A stretch of 64,000 bases of DNA, taken from contig NZ_JQKB01000015.1 of assembly GCF_000745835.1 (NCBI RefSeq), forward strand, positions 1 to 64,000. Reading direction: 5' to 3'. Under the pieces are notes generated by a model. It had not been told where the DNA came from. It did not search any database and was given only the letters and a program-made list of their open reading frames with translations. The translations under genes were made by a program, and so were the position numbers. The stretch is from Belnapia moabensis DSM 16746 (GTDB taxonomy: Bacteria > Pseudomonadota > Alphaproteobacteria > Acetobacterales > Acetobacteraceae). Position 1 is the stretch's first letter; each line of letters starts with the position of its first letter. This document shows, piece after piece, positions 44,534-54,359 of the stretch.

Positions 44534-44587
44534 GGTGATCACCTCCGTCCTCACGGTTTCACCGTCCAATCCCATTGGAAGCAAGAA

Positions 44588-44920
44588 GTGTGCCCTACTC
44601 ACGGCGCGGACAATATGGCTGGTGGCTTCCTCGACATGATGCTTCCCAACACACTATCGCCCGCGCGTGCGGCGGAATTGCTGGGCGGCTTCGTGCCCGG
44701 CGGCGGCGTTATCGCGCCGATGACATGGGAGCTCGGCAGCATCGCCAACAGCACGGGCGGGTGGCAAAGGTACTCGGCCAGCAAGGCAGCATTGAACATG
44801 CTGATGGAGGCGTTCGCCACGACACGCCCGGGCGGCCCACGCGCGCTGCTCCTGGTGGCCCCGGGTTGGGTACGGATCGAGGCTCCGGGGCCTGATTTCT
44901 CGGTCATTATGCACCTTGCC
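44588..44920 (+). pseudogene. Short-chain dehydrogenase C-terminal fragment
   Basis: The frame contains 'GGVIAPMTWELGSIANSTGG' then WQRYSASKAALNMLMEAFAT, with the SDR catalytic YxxxK and upstream Ser, and ALLLVAPGWVR. The N-terminal Rossmann part with the GxxxGxG motif is missing, and the tail after ~44920 is not SDR-like. A truncated remnant. Confidence 0.7.
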
Positions 44921-45089
44921 TACGGCGGCTTGGCTGCCGCCGAAGCGGGCTCGCCGTCTTGCAATGTCGCGCGCCCGCGGTGCCACAGCCGTTACCCCGC
45001 GGGCAGGAATCCATAGACCTCCGCCGGGTTGTCGACGAGTGCATGATGCCGGCGTCGGCATGGCGGGGTTCCTCAGCGATCGGGAGCGA

Positions 45090-46070
45090 TCAGTTCCAGG
45101 GCGTCGCCTCCCAGATCCGGCGGTAGCGGGCCTCCTGCGCCGGCATCTGCGCCTCCCACTCCGCGCCAGGCAGGTAGGCGAGCGGCAGTTCCAGCTGCTT
45201 CGCCCGCTCCAGCCACTCGGGCTTGGCCATCACCCGCGCGATGGCGTCCTGCAGGCGGGCTGCGATCTCATCGGGGATGCCGCGCGGGGCGGCGAGGCCG
45301 CGCTCGCTGGTCATCACCACATCGAAGCCCGCCTCGCGGAAGGTCGGGACGTTCGGCATCAGTTCCCAACGATGCTCACCCATGGCGGCGAGCGGCCGCA
45401 GCAGCGGCGGTCTGTCCTGGCTGAGGATGCCGATTTCACCGAGGTTCAGCCCTGCCACGTCGATATGGCCGGCCAGCACGGCATTCTTCACCAAGCCGGC
45501 GCCGGCGAATGGCACGTGGATGAACTCGGTACCCGAAGCCGCTTGCAGCAGGGTCAACCCAAGATGGTCGTCGGTGCCGACGCCCGAGGAGCCGACGCTG
45601 ATTGTCGCCGGCTTTCGGCGCGCCGCTTCGACAAGGTCCTTGAGGGTGCGATAGGGCGAATCCTGACGGACCACGAAGGCGGTGGGGTCATCGACCAGCC
45701 GAGCGATGGGGCGGATCTTCGCGCGGTCGTAGCGCACCTTCCGCTCCAGTGGCACGGAGAGGTAGCCGGGCGTGTTGATGGCGCCGATCGTATGGCCGTC
45801 CGGCTTGGCCGACTGGAGGGCGACATAGGCGGTCTCGCCGCCAGCGCCCGGCCGGTTCAGCACCACGAAGTTCGCGCCGGGGATCTCGGCCCCGAGGAAG
45901 AGGCCCAGCGCCCGCACCATGACATCGGTGCCGCCGCCCGGGGCGAAGCCGACGATCACCTCGATGGGCCGTCCGGCAGGCCAGCCGCCCTGCGCCAGGG
46001 TGGGGCATGGCAGGGCCAGGGCTGTGGCTGCGAGCAGGCCGCGGCGTCCCATCATCGTCTTGTCCTGCAT
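45090..46070 (-). CDS. Bug-family solute-binding protein
   Basis: A 326-residue periplasmic receptor with signal MQDKTMMGRRGLLAATALAL (RR motif) and Bug motifs 'PIEVIVGFAPGGGTDVMVRA', 'FVVLNRPGAGGETAYVALQS' and KPDGHTIGAINTPGY. It is intact, with GGAGGAGAG before the ATG. It lies at the end of a minus-strand run rraA - hydroxyacid dehydrogenase - oxidase pseudogene, which suggests uptake of the organic acid handled there. It has no membrane subunits nearby. Confidence 0.9.
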   Translation of the reverse strand: MQDKTMMGRRGLLAATALALPCPTLAQGGWPAGRPIEVIVGFAPGGGTDVMVRALGLFLGAEIPGANFVVLNRPGAGGETAYVALQSAKPDGHTIGAINTPGYLSVPLERKVRYDRAKIRPIARLVDDPTAFVVRQDSPYRTLKDLVEAARRKPATISVGSSGVGTDDHLGLTLLQAASGTEFIHVPFAGAGLVKNAVLAGHIDVAGLNLGEIGILSQDRPPLLRPLAAMGEHRWELMPNVPTFREAGFDVVMTSERGLAAPRGIPDEIAARLQDAIARVMAKPEWLERAKQLELPLAYLPGAEWEAQMPAQEARYRRIWEATPWN

Positions 46071-46116
46071 CCTTGGCTCTCCTCCGTTGATTGGTTGCGA
46101 CCCGGCCCTGCGGGGT

Positions 46117-48557
46117 TCAGGCCGGGGCCGGGTCTGCCCGTCGCAGCGCCTGGAGCAACGCCTGCGCCGGGTGCGGCAGCGCCACACCGTCCAGGCGCTT
46201 TGCCTGGGACCGGCAGGAATATCCGGTGGCCAGCAACCCGCCTGCGGACACCGGCACGGCAACGTGACGGCGCCAGCTCTGGTCGTAGATCCGCTCCGAG
46301 GTGCCGCGGTGCTCCGCCTCATGGCCATAGGTGCCCGCCATGCCGCAGCAGCCAGCCGCCAGGACCTCCAGCTCGAGGCCGTGGCGGGCGAAGACCGACT
46401 GCCAGTCACGCAGCGACGCGGTGGCGGTGATGCGCTCCGTGCAGTGCGCCAGCAGGCGGTACCGCGCCGGCCCGGCACGCGGCCCATCCATCGCTTGCCG
46501 TGACAGCCACTGCTGCAGCAGCAGCACATTGGGCAGGTCCCGCCCATCCAGCGCCTCGGCATATTCGGCGCGGTAGGTCAGCGTCATCGACGGATCGATG
46601 CCGACGAGCGCGACGCCCGTCCCGGCCAAGGCGCGCAGCCCCGCCGCGTTGCTGGCCGCCACCCGTCCGAAGGCGCCGAGGAAGCCATGCACGTGCAGCG
46701 CCTTGCCGTTCGGCCGGTAGGGCGCCAGCCAGGGCGTGACGCCCAGCAGCCGCAGCAGGTCCAGCACGTCGAGGACAAGCTGCGTCTCGTAATGGGTGGT
46801 GGAGGCGTCCTGCACGAGGATGACGGCGCGACGCCGCTCGGCCTCGCTCAACGCCCTCAGCGCCTCGGGTGTGGCCAGGGCCAGTCCGCGCATGGCGAGT
46901 TCGGCCCGGAGGTCGATGCCGGACAGGCGGGGAGTATCCACGAGGCCGAGCCAGCGGAGGCCCGTGCGGCCGACAGGGCCCGACACGACCGCATCCGCCA
47001 GCCGGGAGGCTCTCGCCATGACCGGCAGCAGGTGCTCCAGTGCCCCGGCGACATGGTCGCGCGGCGGCCGCAGGTAGCGGCCGTAGTAGAGTTCGAGGAA
47101 CTTCGCCCGGAAGCCCGGGACGTTCACCTTGATCGGACAGCCGCCCACGCAGGACTTGCAGGCAAGGCAGCCGTCCATCGCCTCCTTCACCGCATGCGAG
47201 AAGTCCTCCTCGCCGCGGCGCCGCGCCAGGGTGTTGCGCATGCGGGCAGGAAATCCTCGCCACATCGCGGTGCGGCGCAGGCGACGCGTTTCCGCCACCG
47301 GATCAACACCGGCGGCGGAGAGGCGGCGCAGCCACTCCTTCACCAGCATGGCCCGGCCCTTCGGGGAATGCCGCCGGTCGTGCGTCGCAGCCCGACCGAG
47401 CGCTTGCGCATCTCCCCAGATGCGGCCCACCGGCCCCTCGCCGCGGGCCACGGTGTAGCCGGTGCGGCCACCGCCCTGCCCAGCTGCCGCCAGCGCCGCG
47501 GTCATGCGGAGAAGCGGTTTCTCGACCTCCTCCTCGGTGCCGCCGACGAACTCGATGAGGTTGATGCCGCGCGCCGGGCCCGATGCGTCATCAGGGAAGA
47601 ATTCGCGCACGCCGTCCCAGACGATGTCCCGCTGCGCCAGGGCCAGCACCTTGGAATCCACGGTCTCGATGGAGGCCGGACCGAACGCCGTCAGCGCGCG
47701 GGCATCGCGCAGCGCCGCATCGAAGCTGGCATAGCGCAGGTTGATGAGGGCGCTGTGCTTCGGGATGGGCAGGAGATTGAGCTTCGCCTCGGCCAGGATG
47801 CCGAGCGTGCCCTCCGAGCCGCAGAGGATGGCATTGAGGTCGAAGCGCCTGTCCGGTGTACGGATATGCGCCAGGTCGTAGCCGGTCAGGCAGCGGTTCA
47901 GCCGGGGGAAGCGGGCTGCGATCTCTTCATGGTGCTCACGATGGATCATGTCCACCGCGCGGTAGACGGCGCCGACACGGTCGGTCCGCCGCTTCGCCTC
48001 GCGCAGCGCGTCGTCGCGCAGTGGGTGCGAGTGCCAGACGGTGCCGTCGACCAGCACCGTGGTCAGCTCCAGCACATGGTCCCGCGTCTTGCCGTAGAGG
48101 CAGGAGCCCTGGCCGCTGGCATCCGTGCTGATCATCCCGCCGGTGGTTGCGCGAGAGCCGCGTTGAGCTGGTCCTTCACCACACCCGCCTCGACCCGGAC
48201 CCAGCGCTCCGCGGGGTTGATCTCGAGGATGCGGTTCATATGGCGGGAGACATCGACCACCAGCCCATCCGTCAGGGACTGGCCGTTGGTGCCGGCGCCG
48301 CCGCCGCGGGGCGCGATCCTCACTTCGGCGAAGCGCGGCTCCGCCAGCAGGCGCCCGATGCGGGCGAGATCCTCCGTGCCGCGCAGGAAGGCGACGGCCT
48401 GCGGCACCAGGCGGTAGATCGAGTTGTCGGTGGCGAGCACCGTCCGGTCCCCATCCGCGGCCGAGAGGTCACCCTCGAAGCCGGCGGCGCGCAACGCGTC
48501 CAGGAAAGCGGCACAGGCCTTCCCAGGCGCGTCCTCGCTCGGCAGGTGCGGGATCAT
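46117..48557 (-). pseudogene. FAD/FeS oxidoreductase (YdiJ-like D-2-hydroxyacid dehydrogenase), two internal deletions
   Basis: The front part (MIPHLPSEDAPGKACAAFLD to 'RVEAGVVKDQLNAAL') and the rest (ATTGGMISTDASGQGSCLYG onward) are in different frames at ~48135. Relatives carry about 14 extra residues of FAD-binding sequence there. A second junction at ~47395 joins RIWGDAQALG directly to HDRRHSPKGRAMLVKEWLRR, dropping about 190 residues that hold the end of the FAD oxidase domain and the first 4Fe-4S motif. The second cluster motif CLACKSCVGGCPIKVNVPGF and the CCG-type C-terminal domain remain. The total of ~813 codons compares with about 1,000 in YdiJ. Inactive as it stands. Confidence 0.82.
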
Positions 48558-48575
48558 GCTGCCGCCGGCACCGGA

Positions 48576-49574
48576 TCAGGCAGCCGCCAGCCGGAAGCCG
48601 CCCGGCACGACGATGGCGCCCTCCAGCGCCGGCATGCGCCCGGCAAGCACCGCGACGATGCTCTCCGCCGCGCCGGTCGACATGCCGACCGCGCCGCGCG
48701 GCGTGTTGGCCGCGAGGTGCGGCGTCGGCAACACGCGCGGGTGGTTCCGCAGCGGGCTCGCCTCCTCCAGCGGCTCCTTGGCGAACACGTCGATGCCCGC
48801 CCAGGCCAGCTGCCCGCTCTCCAGCGCCGCGAGCAGCGCCGCCTCCTCCACGATGCCGCCGCGCGCGGTATGCACCAGGATGGCGCCTTTCGGCAGCAGC
48901 GCCAGCTGCGCCGCGCCGATCATGCCACGCGTCGAGGCATCCAGCGGGCAGTGCAGCGACAGCACCTCGGCGCGCGCCAGCAACGCGTCCAGGGTCTCGA
49001 CCCGCTCGGCAGGGCCAGGCAGCGGCCCCGGGGGCAGCAGCGGGTCATACGCGCTTACCGTCATGCCGAAGGCGGCGGCCATCCGCGCGACCTTGGAGCC
49101 GATGGCGCCATGGCCGACGATGCCGAGCAAGACGCCGTCCACGTCGCGGGTCATGCGGGAGGTCTTCTCCCACATGCCGGCGCGCATACCCGCCTGGATC
49201 TCGGGCAAGTCCTTCAGCATGGACAGCATCAGCGCCATGGCGTGCTCGGCGACCGAGCGGGAATTGGCCCCGGCGGCGCGCGTCACCGTCAGCCCGCGCG
49301 CCTCGGCCGCGGCGAGGTCGATGCCGTCCATCCCGGCGCCATGACGTGCGATGACACGCAGGCCGGGAGCCGCGGCATCGATCACCGCGGCGTTGATGAT
49401 GCCCTGGCGGTGCAGGATGGCGACCGGCTTGTGCTCGGCGATGGCGGCGAGCAGGTCCGCCTCGGAGGGGTAGGCGGTGGCGCAGGGCACGGCAAAGCCG
49501 GCCCCCTGGAGGATGGCGACGGCCTCGGGCGCGAGGAAGGCGGCGGTGACGAGGACGGCGGGCTTCGCGGTCAT
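48576..49574 (-). CDS. D-2-hydroxyacid dehydrogenase (NAD-dependent)
   Basis: A 332-residue member of the D-isomer 2-hydroxyacid dehydrogenase family. The catalytic Arg/Glu/His set is in ILVHTARGGIVEEAALLAAL, 'GIDVFAKEPLEEASPLRNHP' and VLPTPHLAANTPRGAVGM; the NAD-binding motif is LLGIVGHGAIGSKVARMAAA. Similar to phosphoglycerate/hydroxypyruvate reductases but shorter than SerA, without an ACT domain. Its start lies 11 bp after the rraA stop, so they are in one operon. The exact substrate is unknown. Confidence 0.9.
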   Translation of the reverse strand: MTAKPAVLVTAAFLAPEAVAILQGAGFAVPCATAYPSEADLLAAIAEHKPVAILHRQGIINAAVIDAAAPGLRVIARHGAGMDGIDLAAAEARGLTVTRAAGANSRSVAEHAMALMLSMLKDLPEIQAGMRAGMWEKTSRMTRDVDGVLLGIVGHGAIGSKVARMAAAFGMTVSAYDPLLPPGPLPGPAERVETLDALLARAEVLSLHCPLDASTRGMIGAAQLALLPKGAILVHTARGGIVEEAALLAALESGQLAWAGIDVFAKEPLEEASPLRNHPRVLPTPHLAANTPRGAVGMSTGAAESIVAVLAGRMPALEGAIVVPGGFRLAAA

Positions 49575-49585
49575 GGACGGCTCCT

Positions 49586-50263
49586 TCACGCCAGGCCTTC
49601 GCAGTTCAGGCGGCGCAGCGTGGCGTCCGCCCATGAGGCGTCATGGGTGCCTGCCTCGATATTCGCCATCTGCTTCGCCTCGGCCTCGGCCTTCTGCATG
49701 GCGGCGGCGAGCACGGCCTCGGTCGCGGCGAAGGGCACACAGAGCAGGCCGTCATCGTCGCCGAGGATCAGATCGCCCGGCTCGATCACCATGCCATCGA
49801 TGGCGATGGGGACGTTGATCTCGCCCGGGCCGTCCTTGTAGGGGCCGCGATGGGTGACGCCGGCGGCGAAGACCGGGAAGTCCTGGGCGCGGATGGCGGC
49901 GCTGTCGCGGATGGCGCCGTTCAGCACGATGCCGCCCAAGGACCGCCGGACCATCTGGGCCAGCATCAGCTCGCCGATCAGGGCATTGGTGAGGTCGCCG
50001 CCGGCATCGACCACGATGACGTCGCCCGGCTCGGCCAGGGCGATGGCCTTGTGGATCATCAGGTTATCGCCGGGTCGGGTTCTCACCGTCAGGGCCGGAC
50101 CAGCGAGGCCGCCACCGGCATGCATCGGCCGCAGCCTCGGGCCGCCGGCGGTCATGCGGGCCATCACGTCGCTGACATTGGCGACGGGGAGGGCGCGGAA
50201 GCGGGCGACCGCATCGGTGCCGACCTTGCGGCCGCGCGGCAGGATCCTGAAACCAACGGGCAT
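49586..50263 (-). CDS. RraA-family protein (4-carboxy-4-hydroxy-2-oxoadipate aldolase-like)
   Basis: A 225-residue protein of the RraA/HMG-CHA aldolase fold. The motifs GDNLMIHKAIALAEPGDVIV, VDAGGDLTNALIGELM, 'GIVLNGAIRDSAAIRAQDFP' (with the Arg-Asp metal/pyruvate pair) and 'VIEPGDLILGDDDGLLCVPF' are all present. In catabolic operons these are usually aldolases or oxaloacetate decarboxylases rather than RNase E regulators, so an enzymatic role is more likely here. It is the first gene of a minus-strand operon with a recognisable promoter. Confidence 0.88.
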   Translation of the reverse strand: MPVGFRILPRGRKVGTDAVARFRALPVANVSDVMARMTAGGPRLRPMHAGGGLAGPALTVRTRPGDNLMIHKAIALAEPGDVIVVDAGGDLTNALIGELMLAQMVRRSLGGIVLNGAIRDSAAIRAQDFPVFAAGVTHRGPYKDGPGEINVPIAIDGMVIEPGDLILGDDDGLLCVPFAATEAVLAAAMQKAEAEAKQMANIEAGTHDASWADATLRRLNCEGLA

Positions 50264-50293
50264 GGACGGCCTCTCCCCGGAGTTGCTGGCAAC

Positions 50294-50322
50294 CTGATAG
50301 GCGCCAACATTAAAAAACGCAA
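50294..50322 (-). promoter_or_regulatory. Predicted rraA-operon promoter
   Basis: On the minus strand, TTGCGT (50317-50322) and TATCAG (50294-50299) are separated by exactly 17 bp and preceded by an AT-rich tract (50323-50341), unusual in this GC-rich region. It lies about 31 bp before the rraA start codon. Confidence 0.5.
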
Positions 50323-50339
50323 CGCTATTCTATTTATTT

Positions 50340-51325
50340 TTAGTCCTTCCAGGGCCGACGGTCCCAAAGGGCACGCAGTGCCGCCTCGCCCCCGAGCGCC
50401 GCTTCCCGGTAGGCCGTGCCGACCAGCGGATGCAGGATCAGCCCGGCCCGGGCGGCGGCCTCGGCCCAGACGGGGTCGGCGAAAATGCCGGCCAGGGCGC
50501 CCTCGAGCGCAGCGCGGATCGGCTCTGGCAGGTTGGGCGGCCCGAACAGGCCGCGGCCGGCGGAGAAGACCAGGTCGGTGCCGCTCTCGCGGTAGGTCGG
50601 GATGTTGGGCGCCGCCGCGTCCCGCTCCGGCGCGGCGAGGGCCAAGCCCCGGATGGCGCGGTCCCGCAGCAGAGGCAGCGCCTCGCTGAGGTTGAAGGCG
50701 CCGATATCAAGCTGGCCGCCCAGCAGGGGGACGAGGAGCTGCGAGGTGCCGTTGAAGGGGATGTGGTTCAGGCGGATGCCTGCCTTTTCCTCCAGCAGCA
50801 ACGCGGCGATGTGGTCGTCGCCGCCGATGCCGGCGGTGCCGTAGGAGACATGGCCCGGCTCCTTGCGCGCGGCCGCCAGCAGGCCCGGGAGGTCGTGCAA
50901 CGGGCTGTCCATGCGAACGAAGGGGCCGCAGGGATCCTCGATGACTTGGGCCAGCCAGGTGAGCTCCGCCGGGCGGCAGCGGACCGGTCGCTCGATCGGC
51001 TGGCTCATGACGGTGGGGTGGCGCAGGCGCCGAGGGTGAAGCCATCCGGCGCCGCATTGGCCACCGCCTCCGTGCCAACCTGGCCGCCGGCGCCGGGCCG
51101 GTTGGAGACGATGATGCGCGCCCCCGGAAGATGGGCCGCGAGGAACGGCGCGACGGCGCGCGCCATGGCGTCCATCCCGCCCCCGGGCGCGAAGGGCACG
51201 ACGATCTCGATCGGTCGGCCGGCGGGCCATGCCGGCTGGGCCAGGGCCGGGCGCGGCAAAGCCGGGCGGGCCAAGGCGGCGGCGATGGCGAGGGCGGCGC
51301 GGCGGCCGGGATGGGCATGGGACAT
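50340..51325 (-). pseudogene. Bug-family solute-binding protein, frameshifted
   Basis: The N-terminal part (MSHAHPGRRAALAIAAALAR, 'PIEIVVPFAPGGGMDAMARA', then DGFTLGACATPPS and stop) and the C-terminal part (PTVMSQPIERPVRCRPAELT to DRRPWKD) are in different frames that meet at ~51010. There a run of four C in ACCCCACC would need one more C to read ACATPTVMSQP. A GGAGGAG ribosome-binding site precedes the ATG at 51325. A one-base deletion in a homopolymer: true decay or a base-calling error. It is divergent from another Bug gene. Confidence 0.78.
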
Positions 51326-51448
51326 GGCGCTTGGACTCCTCCAGGCGCGGCTTCGCTTGACAGGCCGCGCAGCGGACGGCCTATAACGAAACACCATTCC
51401 GAAATCTACCACCCATGGCTGCATCGCACAACAGGGAAGGAAACCGCC

Positions 51449-52450
51449 TTGCTCCAGCGTCGCCGGCTCTTCAGCGCCACCCTTGCGTCAGTCGCCATCG
51501 GCCTCGGGGCCGGCCGGCAAGCCTTCGCGCAGGATGAGGCCTGGCCCTCCCGGCCCGTGCGGATCGTCGTCGCCTGGGCGCCCGGCGGTGCGGTCGACAC
51601 CATCGCCCGGCGCATCGGGCAGAAGCTTGCGGAGAGGCTCGGCAAACCAGTGGTGGTCGAGAACAAGTCCGGCGCCACGGGCACCATCGGGGCCGCCGAG
51701 GTCGCGCGCTCCGCACCGGACGGCTACACCCTGCTGGCGATGGACAACACCTACGCCATGCTACCCTACCTGTTCCAGAAACTGCCCTTCGACCATGCCA
51801 TCGCCTTCCGCCCGATCACGGTGAGCGCCTTCTCGCCCGTCATGCTGGCGGTGCACCGCGATGCGCCCTGGCGCGACCTGGCCTCCCTGATCGCGGCGGC
51901 GAAGCGCAAGCCGGAGGAAATCACCTACGGCACGGGCGGCATCGGCAGCGCCCCGCATTTCGCCACCGCCGCTTTCTCGCAAAGCGCGGGGGTGAAGCTC
52001 TTCCACGTGCCGTTCAAGGGCGCCGGCGAGGCGGTCACGGCGGTGCTCGGGCAGCAGGTGGACATGGTGATGATCTCGCTCGGCTCCGCCCTCGGCCATG
52101 TGCGCGGTGGGCTGCTGCGGCCCCTGGCAATGAGCGGGACGAGCCGCACCGCCGCCCTCCCCGATGTGCCGACCTTCCAGGAGGCGGGCCTGGCCAATTT
52201 CGGCCCGCATGGCGAGGGCATGGTGAACTGGTCTGGCCTCGCCGCGCCCGCCCGCACGCCGGATGCAATAGTGACGCGGCTGCAGGTCGAGGTGGCGACC
52301 GCACTGCAGGCATTGGACATGCGGGAATTCCTGGCCACCATCGCCTCCGAGCCCGGCGGCATGCCGCCCGAGGCCTTCGCCACCCTCCTGCGTGAGGAGA
52401 CCGCGCGCTGGCGGGATGTCGCGGGCCGCGCCGGCATCGAGAGGCAGTAG
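51449..52450 (+). CDS. Bug-family solute-binding protein
   Basis: A 333-residue receptor starting at a TTG (GGGAAGGAAACCGCC upstream), with signal peptide LLQRRRLFSATLASVAIGLG to ...QAFAQ and the motifs 'PVRIVVAWAPGGAVDTIARR', VVVENKSGATGTIGAAEVAR and SAPDGYTLLAMDNTYAM. The TTG is the first usable start before the signal peptide. It is followed after 5 bp by an SMP-30 lactonase gene and then an IclR regulator, forming a small catabolic operon. No TctAB partner is adjacent. Confidence 0.9.
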   Translation: MLQRRRLFSATLASVAIGLGAGRQAFAQDEAWPSRPVRIVVAWAPGGAVDTIARRIGQKLAERLGKPVVVENKSGATGTIGAAEVARSAPDGYTLLAMDNTYAMLPYLFQKLPFDHAIAFRPITVSAFSPVMLAVHRDAPWRDLASLIAAAKRKPEEITYGTGGIGSAPHFATAAFSQSAGVKLFHVPFKGAGEAVTAVLGQQVDMVMISLGSALGHVRGGLLRPLAMSGTSRTAALPDVPTFQEAGLANFGPHGEGMVNWSGLAAPARTPDAIVTRLQVEVATALQALDMREFLATIASEPGGMPPEAFATLLREETARWRDVAGRAGIERQ

Positions 52451-52455
52451 CCGTC

Positions 52456-53364
52456 ATGTCCTTCTTCGCCCCGCCCCCGCGCCTCGGCACCGAGGTCTTC
52501 ACCCGCCTGCCCGACCGCTTCCGCCGCCCGCGCCCGACCGATTGGGCGCGCTGGAACCGCGGCGGGCGGGAGATCGACAGCTTCCTGGAAGGCCCCTGCT
52601 TCGATGGCGAGGGGCGGCTCTACGTCACCGACATTCCCTTCGGCCGCATCTTCCGCATCTCGGCCGCCGGGGAGTGGGAGCAGGTGGCCGAGTATGATGG
52701 TTGGCCGAATGGGCTCAAAGTGCTGCTGGACGGCCAGTTGCTCGTCACCGACTACAAGCGCGGCCTGATCCGCATCGACCCGGCCACTGGCAGCCTCACC
52801 CCGGTGCTGGAGACGGCGCGCAGCGAGCGCTTCAAGGGGTTGAACGACCTCTGCCTCGGCGCCGATGGCAGCATCTTCTTCACCGATCAGGGGCAGACCG
52901 GGCTGCACGACCCGACCGGGCGCGTCTATCGCTTGCGGCCGGAAGGCCGGCTCGACCTGCTGATCGGCACCGTCCCGAGCCCGAACGGCATTGTCGTGGC
53001 GCCGGACCTCTCGCACCTCCTCGTCGCCGTGACCCGCGCGAACCAGATTTGGCGGCTGCCGCTGCATGGCGACGGGGCCGTCACCAAGGCCGGTGTCTTC
53101 TGCCACCTGCATGGTGGGCCTGGCGGGCCGGACGGGCTGGCCTGGGACCCGGAGGGCAACCTGCTGGTCGCACATACCGGCATCGGCACCGTCTGGCGGC
53201 TCTCTCCACGGGCCGAGCCGATGCTCGGCATCACCTCCTGCGCCGGTGCCTCAACCACCAATCTCTGCCTCGGCGGCCGTGATGGGCGTGAGCTCTTCAT
53301 CACCGAGAGCGAGACGGGGAGCATCCTACTTGCCCGGCTGGAGACGCCGAGGCCGGCGCGGTAA
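52456..53364 (+). CDS. SMP-30/gluconolactonase-family hydrolase
   Basis: A 302-residue six-bladed beta-propeller lactonase. Typical blocks are 'EGPCFDGEGRLYVTDIPFGR', 'WPNGLKVLLDGQLLVTDYKR', NDLCLGADGSIFFTDQGQTG and 'VPSPNGIVVAPDLSHLLVAV', which carry the metal-binding Glu, Asn and Asp residues. No signal peptide is present. It would hydrolyse a sugar- or acid-derived lactone imported through the upstream Bug system; the substrate is unknown. Confidence 0.9.
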   Translation: MSFFAPPPRLGTEVFTRLPDRFRRPRPTDWARWNRGGREIDSFLEGPCFDGEGRLYVTDIPFGRIFRISAAGEWEQVAEYDGWPNGLKVLLDGQLLVTDYKRGLIRIDPATGSLTPVLETARSERFKGLNDLCLGADGSIFFTDQGQTGLHDPTGRVYRLRPEGRLDLLIGTVPSPNGIVVAPDLSHLLVAVTRANQIWRLPLHGDGAVTKAGVFCHLHGGPGGPDGLAWDPEGNLLVAHTGIGTVWRLSPRAEPMLGITSCAGASTTNLCLGGRDGRELFITESETGSILLARLETPRPAR

Positions 53365-53392
53365 GTTCGGGCTGAGGAGTTGGAGGCGCGGC

Positions 53393-54127
53393 ATGTCCGA
53401 TGGATCGAAGTCCCGCCCTGCGGTGGAAGGAGTTGCCTCGGCCGATCGCGCGCTGACCGTGCTGTCGGCCTTCCGCAAGGGCGACCGTGCCCTCTCCCTG
53501 GCGGAACTCGCCGCGCGCACCGGCCTGGTGAAGAGCACCATCATGCGCCTCGCCGTCTCGCTCGAGGCACATGGCTATCTCTCGCGGACGGAGGATGGCG
53601 GTTACCGGCTGGATGCCGAGGTGCTCCGGCTCGGCACCATCTACACCCAGTCCTTCCGCGTGGAGGCCCATGTGGTGCCGGTGCTGGAAGAGCTCGTCGC
53701 TCGCACCGGCGAGACGGCGGCCTTCTATGTTCGGCGCGGCGAGCAGCGCCTGTGCCTTTTCCGCGCGGATAGCCCGCACCTGCTCCGGATGCATGTGCGG
53801 GTAGGGGACGCTCTGCCACTCGACAATTCCGCCATTGCGCAGGTGTTGCGGGCCTTCTCGCCGCGGCCTTTACCCGCCTATGTCGCAGCGCTCGACCTGC
53901 CGATCGTCACCATGGGCGCAACCGACCCGCATACCGGGGCGATTGCCATGCCGGTGTTCGGGCCCGGCGAGGACCTGGCGGGCGCATTGGCTCTCTCGGC
54001 GCCGGTCAGCCGGTGGATGCCCGAGGCTATCGCTGCCGCGCGCCCGGTTTTGGCGGAGGCTGCCGCAGTGTTGACGCGGCGGCTTGGGGGCGATGTGCCG
54101 GAGCTGCCGCGTACTGCAGCGGAGTAG
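53393..54127 (+). CDS. IclR-family transcriptional regulator
   Basis: A 244-residue regulator with an N-terminal winged HTH (ADRALTVLSAFRKGDRALSL, AELAARTGLVKSTIMRLAVS, residues ~15-65) and the IclR effector domain ('VLEELVARTGETAAFYVRRG', then 'GAIAMPVFGPGEDLAGALAL' toward the C-terminus). GGAGG is 6-10 nt before its ATG. It is 28 bp downstream of the lactonase gene and likely controls the Bug-lactonase operon. Confidence 0.92.
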   Translation: MSDGSKSRPAVEGVASADRALTVLSAFRKGDRALSLAELAARTGLVKSTIMRLAVSLEAHGYLSRTEDGGYRLDAEVLRLGTIYTQSFRVEAHVVPVLEELVARTGETAAFYVRRGEQRLCLFRADSPHLLRMHVRVGDALPLDNSAIAQVLRAFSPRPLPAYVAALDLPIVTMGATDPHTGAIAMPVFGPGEDLAGALALSAPVSRWMPEAIAAARPVLAEAAAVLTRRLGGDVPELPRTAAE

Positions 54128-54191
54128 CGCATTCGCCGCCCTGTTTCAGATACGCCTATCCATCTTTGATGGTTGCCGGTGCCTCTATCTG

Positions 54192-54359
54192 CAGTCAGAA
54201 GCACTTCGCACCGGCTCGCGGGAGATCGAGTTGAGCCGGTCACTCCATGCGTGGCTGCGACGGCTCTCCATTCCCATCGGCGGGATGTCGATGCGCGACG
54301 TGCGCGACCAGGCCGAGCGCATCAGCCGGTGCCGCATGTCTTTTGAGATCAAACAGGGC
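54192..54359 (+). pseudogene. Plasmid RepA-type replication initiator, C-terminal fragment
   Basis: Within otherwise noncoding DNA, one frame reads REIELSRSLHAWLRRLSIPI then GGMSMRDVRDQAERISRCRM. This resembles the C-terminal region of plasmid RepA initiators, with their RSLHAFL...IPxGG...RDQAERISRCR block. The N-terminal part and the final residues are missing. The assignment is from recalled family features. It suggests that plasmid DNA was once joined at this point. Confidence 0.6.
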
